A DNA stretch of 64,000 nucleotides, taken from NCBI GenBank assembly GCA_965229635.1, contig OZ245894.1:5084001-5148000 (forward strand), written 5' to 3'. The notes beneath the pieces are model-generated. The model made no database searches and had not been told where the DNA came from. It saw only the letters and a program-made list of their open reading frames with translations. The stretch comes from BQJU01 sp965229635. Lineage in GTDB: Bacteria; Bacteroidota; Bacteroidia; Chitinophagales; Saprospiraceae. Shown here piece after piece: positions 43,279-51,002 of this stretch; position 1 is the stretch's first letter, and each line of letters begins with the position of its first letter. Position numbers and translations under genes: made by a program.

Positions 43279-44925
43279 ATGAATAACAGAGCAAAACTCA
43301 TCGCCTTAGTCTTGTTATCCTTTGCCTTTGGCGCCTTCACTACCGTAAACTTTCTTGGAAAGTTCGATCGCTCAGAAGTGCAGAGTGCTGCCAAAATTAT
43401 CGGTCTGGAGATGACCGATGTTGAAATTGATTCCCTCCTGCCTGATCTGGAGAATCATCTTGAGGATTACCAAAATAATAGAAAGTTAGCTATTCCCAAT
43501 AGCGTTTCTCCAGCCCTGGTTTTTAATCCCATTCCGGAAGGATTTGAGATGGAGAAAGAAGGTGGCTCTAGCCAATTTGCAATCCTCAAGGATGTAAAAC
43601 TTCCGGAAAACAAAGAGGACCTGGCGTTTTACTCCGTTCGTGAACTGGCCCAACTGATCAAAACTCAACAACTATCTTCGGTCGATTTAACCGAGTTTTT
43701 CCTCAGTAGATTGAAAAAGTACGATCCTCAACTACATTGTGTGATTACCCTAACGGAAGACCTGGCGATGGAACAGGCCAAACGGGCTGATGCCGAGATC
43801 GCAGCAGGAAAATATCGAGGGTTGCTACATGGTATTCCATACGGAGCCAAGGATTTATTGGCCACCAAGAGGTACAAAACGACCTGGGGGGCTATGCCTT
43901 ATAAAGACCAGGCATTTGACTATGATGCTGCCGTCATTCAAAAACTGGAAGAAGCAGGAGCTGTCTTGATCGGCAAATTGACCTTGGGTGCACTAGCCTG
44001 GGGCGATGTTTGGTATGGTGAAAAGACACGTAATCCCTGGGATACGGCTTCCGGGTCTAGCGGTTCTTCGGCGGGCTCGGCATCGGCAGTTTCAGCGGGA
44101 TTGGTGCCCTTTGCCATTGGTACGGAGACCCTGGGATCGATCGTCTCTCCATCGACGGTTTGTGGCACGACCGGTCTGCGGCCTACCTTCGGGCGGGTGA
44201 GTCGCTACGGCGCGATGGCCCTCTCCTGGTCGATGGATAAAATCGGTCCGATTTGTCGAAGTGCGGAAGATTGCGCAGTAATTCTGGACATCATCAACGG
44301 TCCGGATGCAAGAGATCCTTCTACCATCGATGCGGCTTTTGCTTACGAAAGCAATCAAAAGAACAAGCGGGGAAAGGTCGGCTATGTCAAAAGTGAATTT
44401 GAACGCGATCACAATTTTAAGGAACAAGGGCAAGCTACGCTTAAACAATTAGAGGCAATGGGCTACGAACTGGTACCAATCGACCTTCCCGAGCTACCTG
44501 ATCTCGGCATCATCCTCGAAGCCGAAGCAGCGGCGGCCTTCGATGAGTTGACGCGCAGCGGGCAGGATGATCTATTGGTACGGCAAATTCGCAATGCCTG
44601 GCCCAACGTTTTCCGGGCGGCAAGATTCATTCCCGCCGTAGAATATATCCAGGCTAACCGGCTCCGAACCCAACTCATCGCTGAGGTAAACAAAGTATTT
44701 CAGGAGGTAGATGCACTGGTACATCCTTCCTGGGCCACCAGTGCCCTTTCCATGTTTAACTACACCGGTCATCCGTCCATTTGTATTCCCAATGGATTTA
44801 AGGATGGTAAGCCAACCAGTATCACTATTTCCGGACGATTATTTGGCGAAAGCCGGATTGTAGGCGTGGCGCAGGCTTATCAGGAGGCCACGGATTTTGA
44901 TGACCAGCATCCGATGCTCAAATAG
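43279..44925 (+). CDS. Amidase-signature family amidase
   Basis: An exported or membrane-anchored amidase of 548 residues from ATG 43279; a TTG five codons earlier is open but falls on a TACTTTTG promoter-like box (43259-43266). An N-terminal helix (LIALVLLSFAFGAF) precedes the amidase fold. The Ser-cisSer-Lys triad can be placed: Lys in GIPYGAKDLL, the cis-Ser in GSSGSSAGSASAV, and the Ser nucleophile in GTETLGSIVSPS. It resembles GatA but the signal sequence and the lack of gatB/gatC argue against the tRNA amidotransferase. Substrate unknown; a peptide amide or other carboxamide. Confidence 0.85.
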   Translation: MNNRAKLIALVLLSFAFGAFTTVNFLGKFDRSEVQSAAKIIGLEMTDVEIDSLLPDLENHLEDYQNNRKLAIPNSVSPALVFNPIPEGFEMEKEGGSSQFAILKDVKLPENKEDLAFYSVRELAQLIKTQQLSSVDLTEFFLSRLKKYDPQLHCVITLTEDLAMEQAKRADAEIAAGKYRGLLHGIPYGAKDLLATKRYKTTWGAMPYKDQAFDYDAAVIQKLEEAGAVLIGKLTLGALAWGDVWYGEKTRNPWDTASGSSGSSAGSASAVSAGLVPFAIGTETLGSIVSPSTVCGTTGLRPTFGRVSRYGAMALSWSMDKIGPICRSAEDCAVILDIINGPDARDPSTIDAAFAYESNQKNKRGKVGYVKSEFERDHNFKEQGQATLKQLEAMGYELVPIDLPELPDLGIILEAEAAAAFDELTRSGQDDLLVRQIRNAWPNVFRAARFIPAVEYIQANRLRTQLIAEVNKVFQEVDALVHPSWATSALSMFNYTGHPSICIPNGFKDGKPTSITISGRLFGESRIVGVAQAYQEATDFDDQHPMLK

Positions 44926-44930
44926 GTTTA

Positions 44931-46157
44931 ATGAACAAAGAGAATCTACAAATCATCATCATCGGCGGAGGTGCCGCCGGCTTTTTTGCCGCCATTAGGG
45001 CCGCTGAGCTCAATCCCATTGCCAAAGTCATCATTTTGGAACGTGGAAAGGATGTGTTGGGCAAGGTCAAAATTTCCGGAGGTGGCCGTTGTAATGTGAC
45101 GCACGCCTGTTTTGTGCCATCGGAACTGGTCAAGAATTATCCGCGTGGCGCGAAGGAATTGAAAGGCCCATTCCACAAGTTTTGCTGTGGCGATACGGTC
45201 GACTGGTTTGAAAAACGGGGCGTACCCACCAAGATTGAGGACGACGGCCGCATGTTCCCCGAAAGTGATAAATCCCAAAGCATCATCGACTGTTTACAAG
45301 ATGCTACGCAACAATTAAATATTGAGGTCAAAATCCAACATCGGGTCGAAGCATTAATTCCTCCATCCACACCTGAAGACCAATGGCAAATTAAGGTCAA
45401 TGGTAAAACACTCCTCGCCGATAAAATCATGATGGCCACCGGTAGTAACCCCAAAATCTGGGAAATGCTGGGAGCACTCGGACATACCATTATTCCCCCG
45501 GTTCCATCATTGTTTACCTTTAATATTAAAGATCCACGGATTGATGGATTACCGGGTATTTCGGTTCCACTAGCCGAAGTAAAAGTATTGGGCAGCAAAC
45601 TCAGCGCCTCCGGCCCTCTACTCATCACCCATTGGGGCATGAGCGGCCCGGCCATACTTAAATTGTCGGCCTGGGGCGCACGTATATTGGCAGAGCAAAA
45701 GTATCAATTCACCATCCAGGTCAACTGGGTCAATGCCAATGAAGAGGACATTCGAGAGCATCTACAAGATCAAAAAGTTGACAGTCCTAAAAAGCAGATC
45801 ACGGGTAATCCACAGATGGGTTTGCCCATCCGCTTATGGCAACGCATGGTGGAAGCTGTAGGCATTACGGATGGATTGCAATGGGCCAATCTGGGCAAAA
45901 AACAGCTCAATGCCCTGGTGCGAGAAATGGGTCAGGCCCAATTTCAGGTGAACGGTAAAAGCACCTTCAAAGAGGAGTTTGTCACCGCCGGTGGTGTAGA
46001 CTTAAAAGAGGTAGATTTTAAAACCTTCGGCAGCAAGATCCTCCCCAATCTCTACTTCGCCGGCGAAGTCCTCAACGTCGACGCCATCACCGGTGGCTTC
46101 AACTTCCAGGCCGCCTGGACCGGCGGCTGGATCGCTGGTAAAAGCTTGAGTGGGTAA
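44931..46157 (+). CDS. BaiN/HI0933-family FAD-dependent oxidoreductase
   Basis: A 408-residue flavoprotein of the HI0933 family (called BaiN in bile-acid bacteria; the physiological substrate is mostly unknown). The FAD-binding N-terminus is IIIGGGAAGFFAAIRAAE, followed by GKVKISGGGRCNVTHAC, the family mark. Near the C-terminus are VTAGGVDLKEVDFKT and AGEVLNVDAITGGFNFQAAWTGG, both strongly conserved. It follows the amidase gene by 5 bp and is likely co-transcribed. A repeat unit starts 34 bp after its stop and provides a terminator-like hairpin. Confidence 0.9.
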   Translation: MNKENLQIIIIGGGAAGFFAAIRAAELNPIAKVIILERGKDVLGKVKISGGGRCNVTHACFVPSELVKNYPRGAKELKGPFHKFCCGDTVDWFEKRGVPTKIEDDGRMFPESDKSQSIIDCLQDATQQLNIEVKIQHRVEALIPPSTPEDQWQIKVNGKTLLADKIMMATGSNPKIWEMLGALGHTIIPPVPSLFTFNIKDPRIDGLPGISVPLAEVKVLGSKLSASGPLLITHWGMSGPAILKLSAWGARILAEQKYQFTIQVNWVNANEEDIREHLQDQKVDSPKKQITGNPQMGLPIRLWQRMVEAVGITDGLQWANLGKKQLNALVREMGQAQFQVNGKSTFKEEFVTAGGVDLKEVDFKTFGSKILPNLYFAGEVLNVDAITGGFNFQAAWTGGWIAGKSLSG

Positions 46158-46190
46158 ATTTCATAACAAACTTTTGACGAATGACTTTGT

Positions 46191-46343
46191 GAAGGGATTT
46201 CATCCCTTCTCTTTTTCTTTTTTTTGACAAGATTTACAGGATTTACAAGATGAATCTCAGGCTTGCCTGAGATTTATCTTCACCAAAAAAATCATGTAAA
46301 TCTTGTTCATCTTGTCTCATAAAAAACATTTCTCGAAGAGAAA
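46191..46343. repeat. ~155-bp palindromic repeat, copy 1 (intact)
   Basis: The unit opens with GAAGGGAT ttc ATCCCTTC plus a T-rich tract, a terminator-like hairpin that may end the baiN-type transcript. Then comes an outer arm GACAAGATTTACAGGATTTA (46226 on), an inner perfect palindrome ATCTCAGGC tt GCCTGAGAT, and the matching outer arm ending ATCTTGTTCATCTTGTC, about 22 of 26 positions complementary. It closes with TTTCTCGAAGAGAAA. Two more copies lie at 46424 (split by an IS) and 48303, all in the same orientation. The inner loop differs between copies (TT, TC, AA) while the arms are kept. Confidence 0.85.
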
Positions 46344-46423
46344 AAACTTAATAAAAAATCAAATACAAAACTGATTACCAATTACTTAAACAAAAGAAAA
46401 CGAGTTTAAACAAGAGTAGGCAC

Positions 46424-46534
46424 GAAGGGATATCCATCCTTTCTCTTTTTATTTTTTGACAAGATTTACAGGATTTACAAGATGGATCTCAGGCTCGCCT
46501 GAGATTTATCTTCACCAGAAAAAATCATGTAAAT
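46424..46534. repeat. Palindromic repeat, copy 2, left part (split by the IS)
   Basis: It matches copy 1 from GAAGGGAT through the palindrome to CATGTAAAT, where the match stops abruptly at the IS110 element. The missing right part reappears at 47776-47820. The 80 bp between copies 1 and 2 hold nothing I recognise. Confidence 0.85.
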
Positions 46535-46583
46535 CGTACATTAGAAGCATAATCAAAAAAGTGAAGAATTTGTAAATTTAAGT

Positions 46584-46717
46584 AGGCGATTTGGCAGGAC
46601 GACGTGTGAATGACACTAGATGTCGCACAAGATGTTGTCCCCAAATTGCCTATGTTGGCTAAATCGGACAGTTCAATGGAGCTTGACTCCGCGTAACGAT
46701 GAGGATTAAAGTCCAAC
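46584..46717 (+). ncRNA. Predicted IS110 bridge RNA (target and donor loops)
   Basis: Two stem-loops can be drawn. Target loop: AGGCGATTTGG (46584-46594) pairs with CCAAATTGCCT (46641-46651), then GGACGAC with GTTGTCC. Inside, TGTGAAT (46605-46611) corresponds to target TGTAAAT (one G-T wobble) and ACAAGAT (46627-46633) is the exact complement of target ATCTTGT, with hairpin GACA/TGTC between. Donor loop: GTTGG (46654-46658) pairs with CCAAC (46713-46717) and AATC with GATT. Inside, ACAGTTCA (46668-46675) equals the right IS end (47769-47776), and ACGAT (46696-46700) complements ATCGT at the left junction, with hairpin GGAG/CTCC between. This order (left guide, hairpin, right guide) is that reported for IS621. 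Confidence 0.8.
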
Positions 46718-46748
46718 AACCTCTCATTCACTTTTAAATCAACTGATT

Positions 46749-47735
46749 ATGAGCCTGACAACACAAGTTTGCGGTATTGACGTATCGTTGGACATGTTGG
46801 ATTGTTGTACCTTGGCAGAGGGATTATTACGCCATGATTGGCAGTTGCCCAATGCGTTAAATGCGATTGAGCAGCAGTTTTCCTTGCCGGAATATGATCA
46901 GACGCTGTTCGTCGTTGAATCTACTGGTAATTACAGTGCCAAAGTCTTACATGTTCTTTCTAAATTGGGGCGCCCAGTGGCTGCGGTAAACCCATATCAG
47001 AGCAAATCCTTTATGTCGGCCATGGGGCATGTCAGTAAAACAGACAAACAGGCCGCCTGGTCCCTGGCACGAATGGGTTCGTATTTGGATCTTAGGCTGT
47101 ACAAAGCTCCTTCAATGGAACAACAAGAACTTAAACAGACGATGCAGGCGGTCAATGCGCTGGAAAAGCAAGCTCAAATGCTGGAAAACCAGCTCCATGC
47201 CCTGGCTCAATTACCTTTTGTCGAGCCATCTTCCCAACAGGCTCTTCAGCAAGTGCTGGATACCGTACGTGCTCAACTGGAGCCATTGAAAGAGAAGTTG
47301 TACCGTCCAGCGGCAGACCCTCACTATCAGGAAAAAATGGATCTTGCTACTTCAGTCATGGGAATCGGTATCAAAACGGCCAGTGCTATTTTGTTAGCAA
47401 CCAATGGGCTGGAGGGATTTGATCAGGCAAATAAAGTAGCCAAGTATCTTGGCCTGACACCCCATTCTCATTTTTCCGGTTCTTCCATTCGTAAGCGCGG
47501 TAAGATCACTAAATATGGCAATACAGATGTTAGAGCGCTGTTGTACAATTGCACCAGAAGTGCCATTCGTTACAACAAAGCTTGTGGAGAGTTATACAAA
47601 AGACTCCGAAAAAAGGGGAAACCTCATAAAGTCGCTGCCGTAGCAGTGATGCACAAACTCGTAAAACAGATTTTCTTCTGTGTCAACAGCAAAACTATGT
47701 TTGACAATGATTTTGAAGAAAATCTCAAAAAATAA
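46749..47735 (+). CDS. IS110-family bridge-RNA-guided recombinase (transposase)
   Basis: A 328-residue DEDD-type recombinase. The RuvC-like N-terminal domain has D11 (CGIDVSLDML), E57 (FVVESTGNY) and D99 (SKTDKQAA). The fourth acidic residue, usually three positions after the third, is Ala102 here. A coiled helical middle (residues 115-185) leads to the Tnp domain, with the helix-hairpin-helix VMGIGIKTASAILLATNG and the probable catalytic Ser at 243 (HFSGSSIRKRG), then KITKYGNTDVRALLYNC. The frame is full length and not broken. It works with the RNA encoded just upstream. Whether Ala102 makes it inactive is open. Confidence 0.92.
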   Translation: MSLTTQVCGIDVSLDMLDCCTLAEGLLRHDWQLPNALNAIEQQFSLPEYDQTLFVVESTGNYSAKVLHVLSKLGRPVAAVNPYQSKSFMSAMGHVSKTDKQAAWSLARMGSYLDLRLYKAPSMEQQELKQTMQAVNALEKQAQMLENQLHALAQLPFVEPSSQQALQQVLDTVRAQLEPLKEKLYRPAADPHYQEKMDLATSVMGIGIKTASAILLATNGLEGFDQANKVAKYLGLTPHSHFSGSSIRKRGKITKYGNTDVRALLYNCTRSAIRYNKACGELYKRLRKKGKPHKVAAVAVMHKLVKQIFFCVNSKTMFDNDFEENLKK

Positions 47736-47777
47736 GCAAATTATTTACCTTTTTACTTGCTTCTTAATACAGTTCAT

Positions 47778-47820
47778 CTTGTTCATCTTGTCTCATAAAT
47801 AAGATTTCTCGAAGAGAAAT
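47778..47820. repeat. Palindromic repeat, copy 2, right part
   Basis: It continues the repeat after the IS (CTTGTTCATCTTGTCTC, then TTTCTCGAAGAGAAA) and matches the end of copies 1 and 3. It also forms the right target half used by the IS. Confidence 0.82.
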
Positions 47821-47893
47821 CCCTCAAAAACATAACAATAAATAGTCTCTCTCCGAATAATTTCGTATCTTTCTTTCTAATATCTTCAAAGAC

Positions 47894-48274
47894 ATGCTCT
47901 CAAAATACAACACCATTACCCAGCAAATCATTGGCTGTGCATTCAAAGTACACAATCAATTAGGCTCTGGATTTCTGGAAAAGGTTTATGAAAATGCACT
48001 AGTCATTGAACTCACAAAAGCAGGTTTACAAGCTTTACCACAGCACCCCATTCAAGTATTCTATGACAACCAAATAATAGGAAATTACTTTGCAGATATT
48101 GTAGTAGAAAATGAAATAATCATCGAAGTCAAAGCAATAGAAAAACTAAACCCACTGCACGAGGTTCAATTGGTCAACTACCTTAATGCAACAGGACTAG
48201 AACTAGGTCTTCTGGTCAACTTCGGCCGCTCCGTTGACATCAAAAGAAAATATAAAGATTTCTACAAAAAGTAA
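47894..48274 (+). CDS. GxxExxY-family PD-(D/E)XK nuclease-like protein
   Basis: A 126-residue protein of the GxxExxY family, whose cellular role is unknown. The name-giving motif is G26-F-L-E29-K-V-Y32. A PD-(D/E)XK nuclease core can be placed: E29, D68 (YFAD), E78-V-K80 (IIIEVK), and Q92 with Y96 (QLVNYL), the arrangement seen in RecB/Cas4-like nucleases. The gene lies 73 bp after the right part of repeat copy 2 and 28 bp before copy 3, so it is bracketed by direct repeats. A TATCTTTC box (near the promoter consensus) lies shortly upstream. No toxin or antitoxin partner is visible. Confidence 0.88.
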   Translation: MLSKYNTITQQIIGCAFKVHNQLGSGFLEKVYENALVIELTKAGLQALPQHPIQVFYDNQIIGNYFADIVVENEIIIEVKAIEKLNPLHEVQLVNYLNATGLELGLLVNFGRSVDIKRKYKDFYKK

Positions 48275-48302
48275 CGAACAGGACAAGATGTAGACCAACT
48301 GT

Positions 48303-48458
48303 GAAGAAGGAATTTCATTCCTTCTTTTATCATTTTTTGACAAGATTAACAGGATTTACAAGATTAAATCTCAGGCAAGCCTGAGATTTATCTTCACCAA
48401 AAAAATCCTGTAAATCTTGTTAATCCTGTCTCATAACAAACATTTCTCGAAGAGAAAT
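48303..48458. repeat. Palindromic repeat, copy 3 (intact)
   Basis: Same organisation as copy 1: opening hairpin GAAGGAAT ttc ATTCCTTC with T-run, outer arms built from GACAAGATTAACAGGATTTA and TAAATCTTGTTAATCCTGTC, inner palindrome ATCTCAGGC aa GCCTGAGAT, and closing TTCTCGAAGAGAA. The changes in the arms are largely compensatory relative to copies 1 and 2 (TTAAC with GTTAA), which suggests selection for the folded form. Confidence 0.85.
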
Positions 48459-48472
48459 TATATCTCGCAAAG

Positions 48473-49024
48473 CTAAGAGAATTGATATCCAAACGTCAAC
48501 TCACCTTTCCCAAACTGCCTCCGCATCAGCTCCTCCAAATACCGCTGATCCACCTCGTCAAAAGACCCTCTTTCCGTACTATCCACGTCAAAAACGGCGA
48601 TCAACTCCCCCGCCGCATTCAGCACCGGCACCACTATTTCCGACTGACTATTCGGATCACAGGCGATGTGTTGACTACCCTGCTCCAGAGCATGTACATC
48701 ACTAACCAACTGAGTAGCCTTATCTGCCGCAGCCTTGCCACAGACCCCACGGCCAAACTCAATCGACAAACAACCCAGCGTACCCTGATAAGGCCCCACG
48801 ATCAACTTCCCCTGATCGACAATATAAAACCCTACCCAGTAATAATAAGGAAGGTACGTCTTCAACAGGCAGTTGATGGTCGCCATTTTCAGGATCATAT
48901 TGCTTTCGCCCTGAAGGTTGGCCTCAATACCGGCAATAGCTTGTTGGTAAGCCTCCTCTTTATCCGCCGTACTCAATTGGATTGACGGCCGGATGAAATA
49001 AGGCATTTCTGCGGATGCGCTCAT
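48473..49024 (-). CDS. msrC: Free methionine-(R)-sulfoxide reductase (GAF-type fRMsr)
   Basis: Reduces free L-methionine-(R)-sulfoxide in the cytosol. This 183-residue single GAF domain carries the three conserved cysteines of fRMsr: C85 (GTLGCLSIEFG), C95 (GRGVCGKAA) and C122 (HIACDPNSQSEIVVP). YYWVGFYIVD near residue 61 and AVFDVDSTERGSFDEVD near the end are also conserved. These features separate it from signalling GAF domains. It stands 15 bp below a small lipoprotein gene of the same direction. Confidence 0.92.
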   Translation of the reverse strand: MSASAEMPYFIRPSIQLSTADKEEAYQQAIAGIEANLQGESNMILKMATINCLLKTYLPYYYWVGFYIVDQGKLIVGPYQGTLGCLSIEFGRGVCGKAAADKATQLVSDVHALEQGSQHIACDPNSQSEIVVPVLNAAGELIAVFDVDSTERGSFDEVDQRYLEELMRRQFGKGELTFGYQFS

Positions 49025-49039
49025 CTTTTTGTTGCGAAG

Positions 49040-49522
49040 TTAATCTAAAATTACTTCAACAGTAAAGCCTTCCGGAATTTTTGGAATTTTCACCCAATGC
49101 GTTTGCCGTACCCAGGGTTCGCACCCCCCACATTCAAAAACATCGATGTGGTAGATAATTTTAGACTCGGCATCCACCTGCTCTACCTCTCGATAGTAAT
49201 ATCGGTCACAGCCAGTCGCCCCCGTTGTAGTCGCAATCACAGAATAATTGGTAAAATCAACCGCTGGAAAAGTTTCATTACAGGTTTGTGCGTACTGATC
49301 CCAGGTGGATTGCTCCTTCACCACAATCGGCTCAGGAACCGTCCCCATTTCGATCACACAATCGATGGCCAGCAGTTCTTCAATAATGCCTTCGTTCATA
49401 TCCTGTTCCAAATCACAGAGGTCAGGAATGGAATCATCATCATTAGGGCCAGTGCCGTTCTTTTTACAAGCTGAAAAGATGAGGGCCGTTGCCAAAAAGA
49501 ATAAATACAGTTTCGTTTTCAT
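49040..49522 (-). CDS. Hypothetical lipoprotein
   Basis: 160 residues with a lipoprotein signal ending in ALIFSAC (Cys about 19), followed by KKNGTGPNDDD. The mature part contains six further cysteines, several of which could form disulfides (CDLE, IDCV, TCNE, GCDRYYY, FECGGCEPW), and ends in VEVILD. The fold cannot be named; a compact beta domain is likely. It lies upstream of the fRMsr gene in the same direction. Confidence 0.65.
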   Translation of the reverse strand: MKTKLYLFFLATALIFSACKKNGTGPNDDDSIPDLCDLEQDMNEGIIEELLAIDCVIEMGTVPEPIVVKEQSTWDQYAQTCNETFPAVDFTNYSVIATTTGATGCDRYYYREVEQVDAESKIIYHIDVFECGGCEPWVRQTHWVKIPKIPEGFTVEVILD

Positions 49523-49728
49523 AGTTTCCTTTTTTGTAAGGTAAGACGGGGCTTATAGAAGTGATGGTTGGGTAAAAGTGCTATTAATTGGGTATTATTG
49601 ACATTATAGATCGTTTTCCTGGACTGCCGCCACTTTCCAAGTCAAGGACTTTGAAAGAGGCTCTTCTGTTCGAGAAACAGGTTCCGGAGGAACCAATTCT
49701 CTGTAGAACCGCCATTATCATTTGATTG

Positions 49729-49786
49729 GCGTGCCAGAGGTACGCATTCTTCCAACGGTGCTTTATAGAGCGTACCTCCGGCACGC
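49729..49786. repeat. Inverted repeat in the gap before the WG-repeat gene
   Basis: GCGTGCCAGAGGTACGC (49729-49745) and GCGTACCTCCGGCACGC (49770-49786) are complementary at all but one position, with a 24-nt spacer. More degraded pieces of the same kind (GTTCCGGAGGAAC, 49681 on; TTGTTCCTCCGAAAC near 49822) lie on both sides, so 49600-49850 looks like a decayed cluster of dispersed repeats. I see no gene in 49523-49851. Confidence 0.7.
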
Positions 49787-49851
49787 AATGTCGCTTGGGT
49801 GGGACCAAGCTACAAAGAGGTTGTTCCTCCGAAACAAGTTATAGAGAGAGC

Positions 49852-50913
49852 TTATTCCTCCTCCCAACTCATCCACCGATCCAAAATATTACCCTCCAGA
49901 TCAATCATCAAGGTTTCTTCACCACCAAGTGTCATTCGGGTCAGATATGCCTGTCCATCTTCAAAGTTACTGGCGCCCAGATAGTTGATCTCCACACAGA
50001 CCTCACCATGCTGATCGATGAAGCCCCATTTTTCGTCCTGACAAACGGCGGCCATGCCTTCACAAAAAGCCTCCGCGCGGTCGTAGATGGCCGGCACGAT
50101 CCAATCACCGTGGATATCGATAAAGCCGTAGTGCATATCCAGTTCTTCATCCCGTAGGCCAACTTTGGCCAGGCCTTCGCTGAACACATCCGCCTTATCA
50201 AATTCCGGCGTGATGGCAAATTCGCCCAACTTATCGATATAGCCGTATTTGGAAAATACCTTTACCGGCGCAAGGCCGCAACTGAATTCGCCCGCCGCCC
50301 GAAAACGCGGCTCGATGATGGTTTCTTCGGTATTAAAATCACGGTAGCCGTAGAGTTCAAACAACTCCAATTCATCATCCGGAATATCAGGCTGAGGGCG
50401 GTCCTTTTCCTTGCGGGCTTCGTAATTATCTATGGCCTTCTGGTATTTTTCTACCGTATCCTCCAATCCGCTGCGCAGGCGCAATTTCCAGTCGCTCTCA
50501 ATCTTGATCAGGGTATCCTCCCGCTCGATGCGCTCACGGCCGGTCAGAAAGTTGACAAACGAATACTGCACCATCGCCTGATTGCCGAGAATATCACAAT
50601 CCTCAATCTCCAGAGAGGCCACCACCTCCCGCAGGCGCTTGGTCTGCACCTGTCCGATCATGGCGGAAAAATACTCCTTAAAAAAGCGCTGTGGGCCGAG
50701 CACGCGAATGTCTTCGGGATCGTCGGCATCGGGAAACAGCTGCAAGAAACCGGCCTGTTCACCAAAAGGCGTCATCAGGTCCATCATGTGCAGCATAGAC
50801 TGGTATAACTGATCAATATCCGGCTGATACAAAAACGTCAGCACCGCATCAAAGTCTTTTTCGTAAAAGGCTTTGGTATAGGCCCTGAGGGTCCCCAGAA
50901 TTTGGTCTTCCAT
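49852..50913 (-). CDS. WG-repeat protein
   Basis: 353 residues. The first ~190 form a helical region with an embedded SnoaL/NTF2-like stretch (FDAVLTFLYQPDIDQLYQSM to IKIESDWKLRLRSG). From about 225 three WG (KWG) repeats follow: YGYIDKLGEFAITPEFDKA, YGFIDIHGDWIVPAIYDRA and WGFIDQHGEVCVEINYLGA. WG repeats are taken to be protein-binding beta modules. No signal peptide is visible, so it is probably cytosolic. Function unknown; it neighbours an SDR-like gene of the same direction. Confidence 0.78.
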   Translation of the reverse strand: MEDQILGTLRAYTKAFYEKDFDAVLTFLYQPDIDQLYQSMLHMMDLMTPFGEQAGFLQLFPDADDPEDIRVLGPQRFFKEYFSAMIGQVQTKRLREVVASLEIEDCDILGNQAMVQYSFVNFLTGRERIEREDTLIKIESDWKLRLRSGLEDTVEKYQKAIDNYEARKEKDRPQPDIPDDELELFELYGYRDFNTEETIIEPRFRAAGEFSCGLAPVKVFSKYGYIDKLGEFAITPEFDKADVFSEGLAKVGLRDEELDMHYGFIDIHGDWIVPAIYDRAEAFCEGMAAVCQDEKWGFIDQHGEVCVEINYLGASNFEDGQAYLTRMTLGGEETLMIDLEGNILDRWMSWEEE

Positions 50914-51002
50914 ACACCCTGTCTTTTTAGTGCCTGAATGACTACCTTCAAACAGGCACTGAAATATTTCAGGGGATAAACATAGGCAAAAAACCGGAAA
51001 TT

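Larger units (their letters stand above)
46535..47777 (+). mobile_element. IS110-family insertion sequence, complete
   Basis: The element splits repeat copy 2. Left of it the repeat reads TGTAAAT, right of it ATCTTGTTCATCTTG, and the intact copy 1 reads TGTAAATCTTGTTC. Both junctions therefore share ATC; taking AT as the core, the element is about 1243 bp. There are no terminal inverted repeats and no longer target duplication, as expected for IS110. A 214-bp non-coding left end precedes the recombinase gene and only 40 bp follow it, which is the IS110 (not IS1111) layout. The left end folds as a bridge RNA (see 46584-46717). Confidence 0.88.

Noticed and set aside
43279..44925. GatA subunit of tRNA amidotransferase
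   Set aside because: It has an N-terminal export/anchor helix and no gatB or gatC nearby; the amidase-signature fold alone is not enough.
46191..48458. CRISPR array, because of repeated units
   Set aside because: The repeats are about 155 bp, internally palindromic, only three copies and irregularly spaced, with genes between them and no cas genes.
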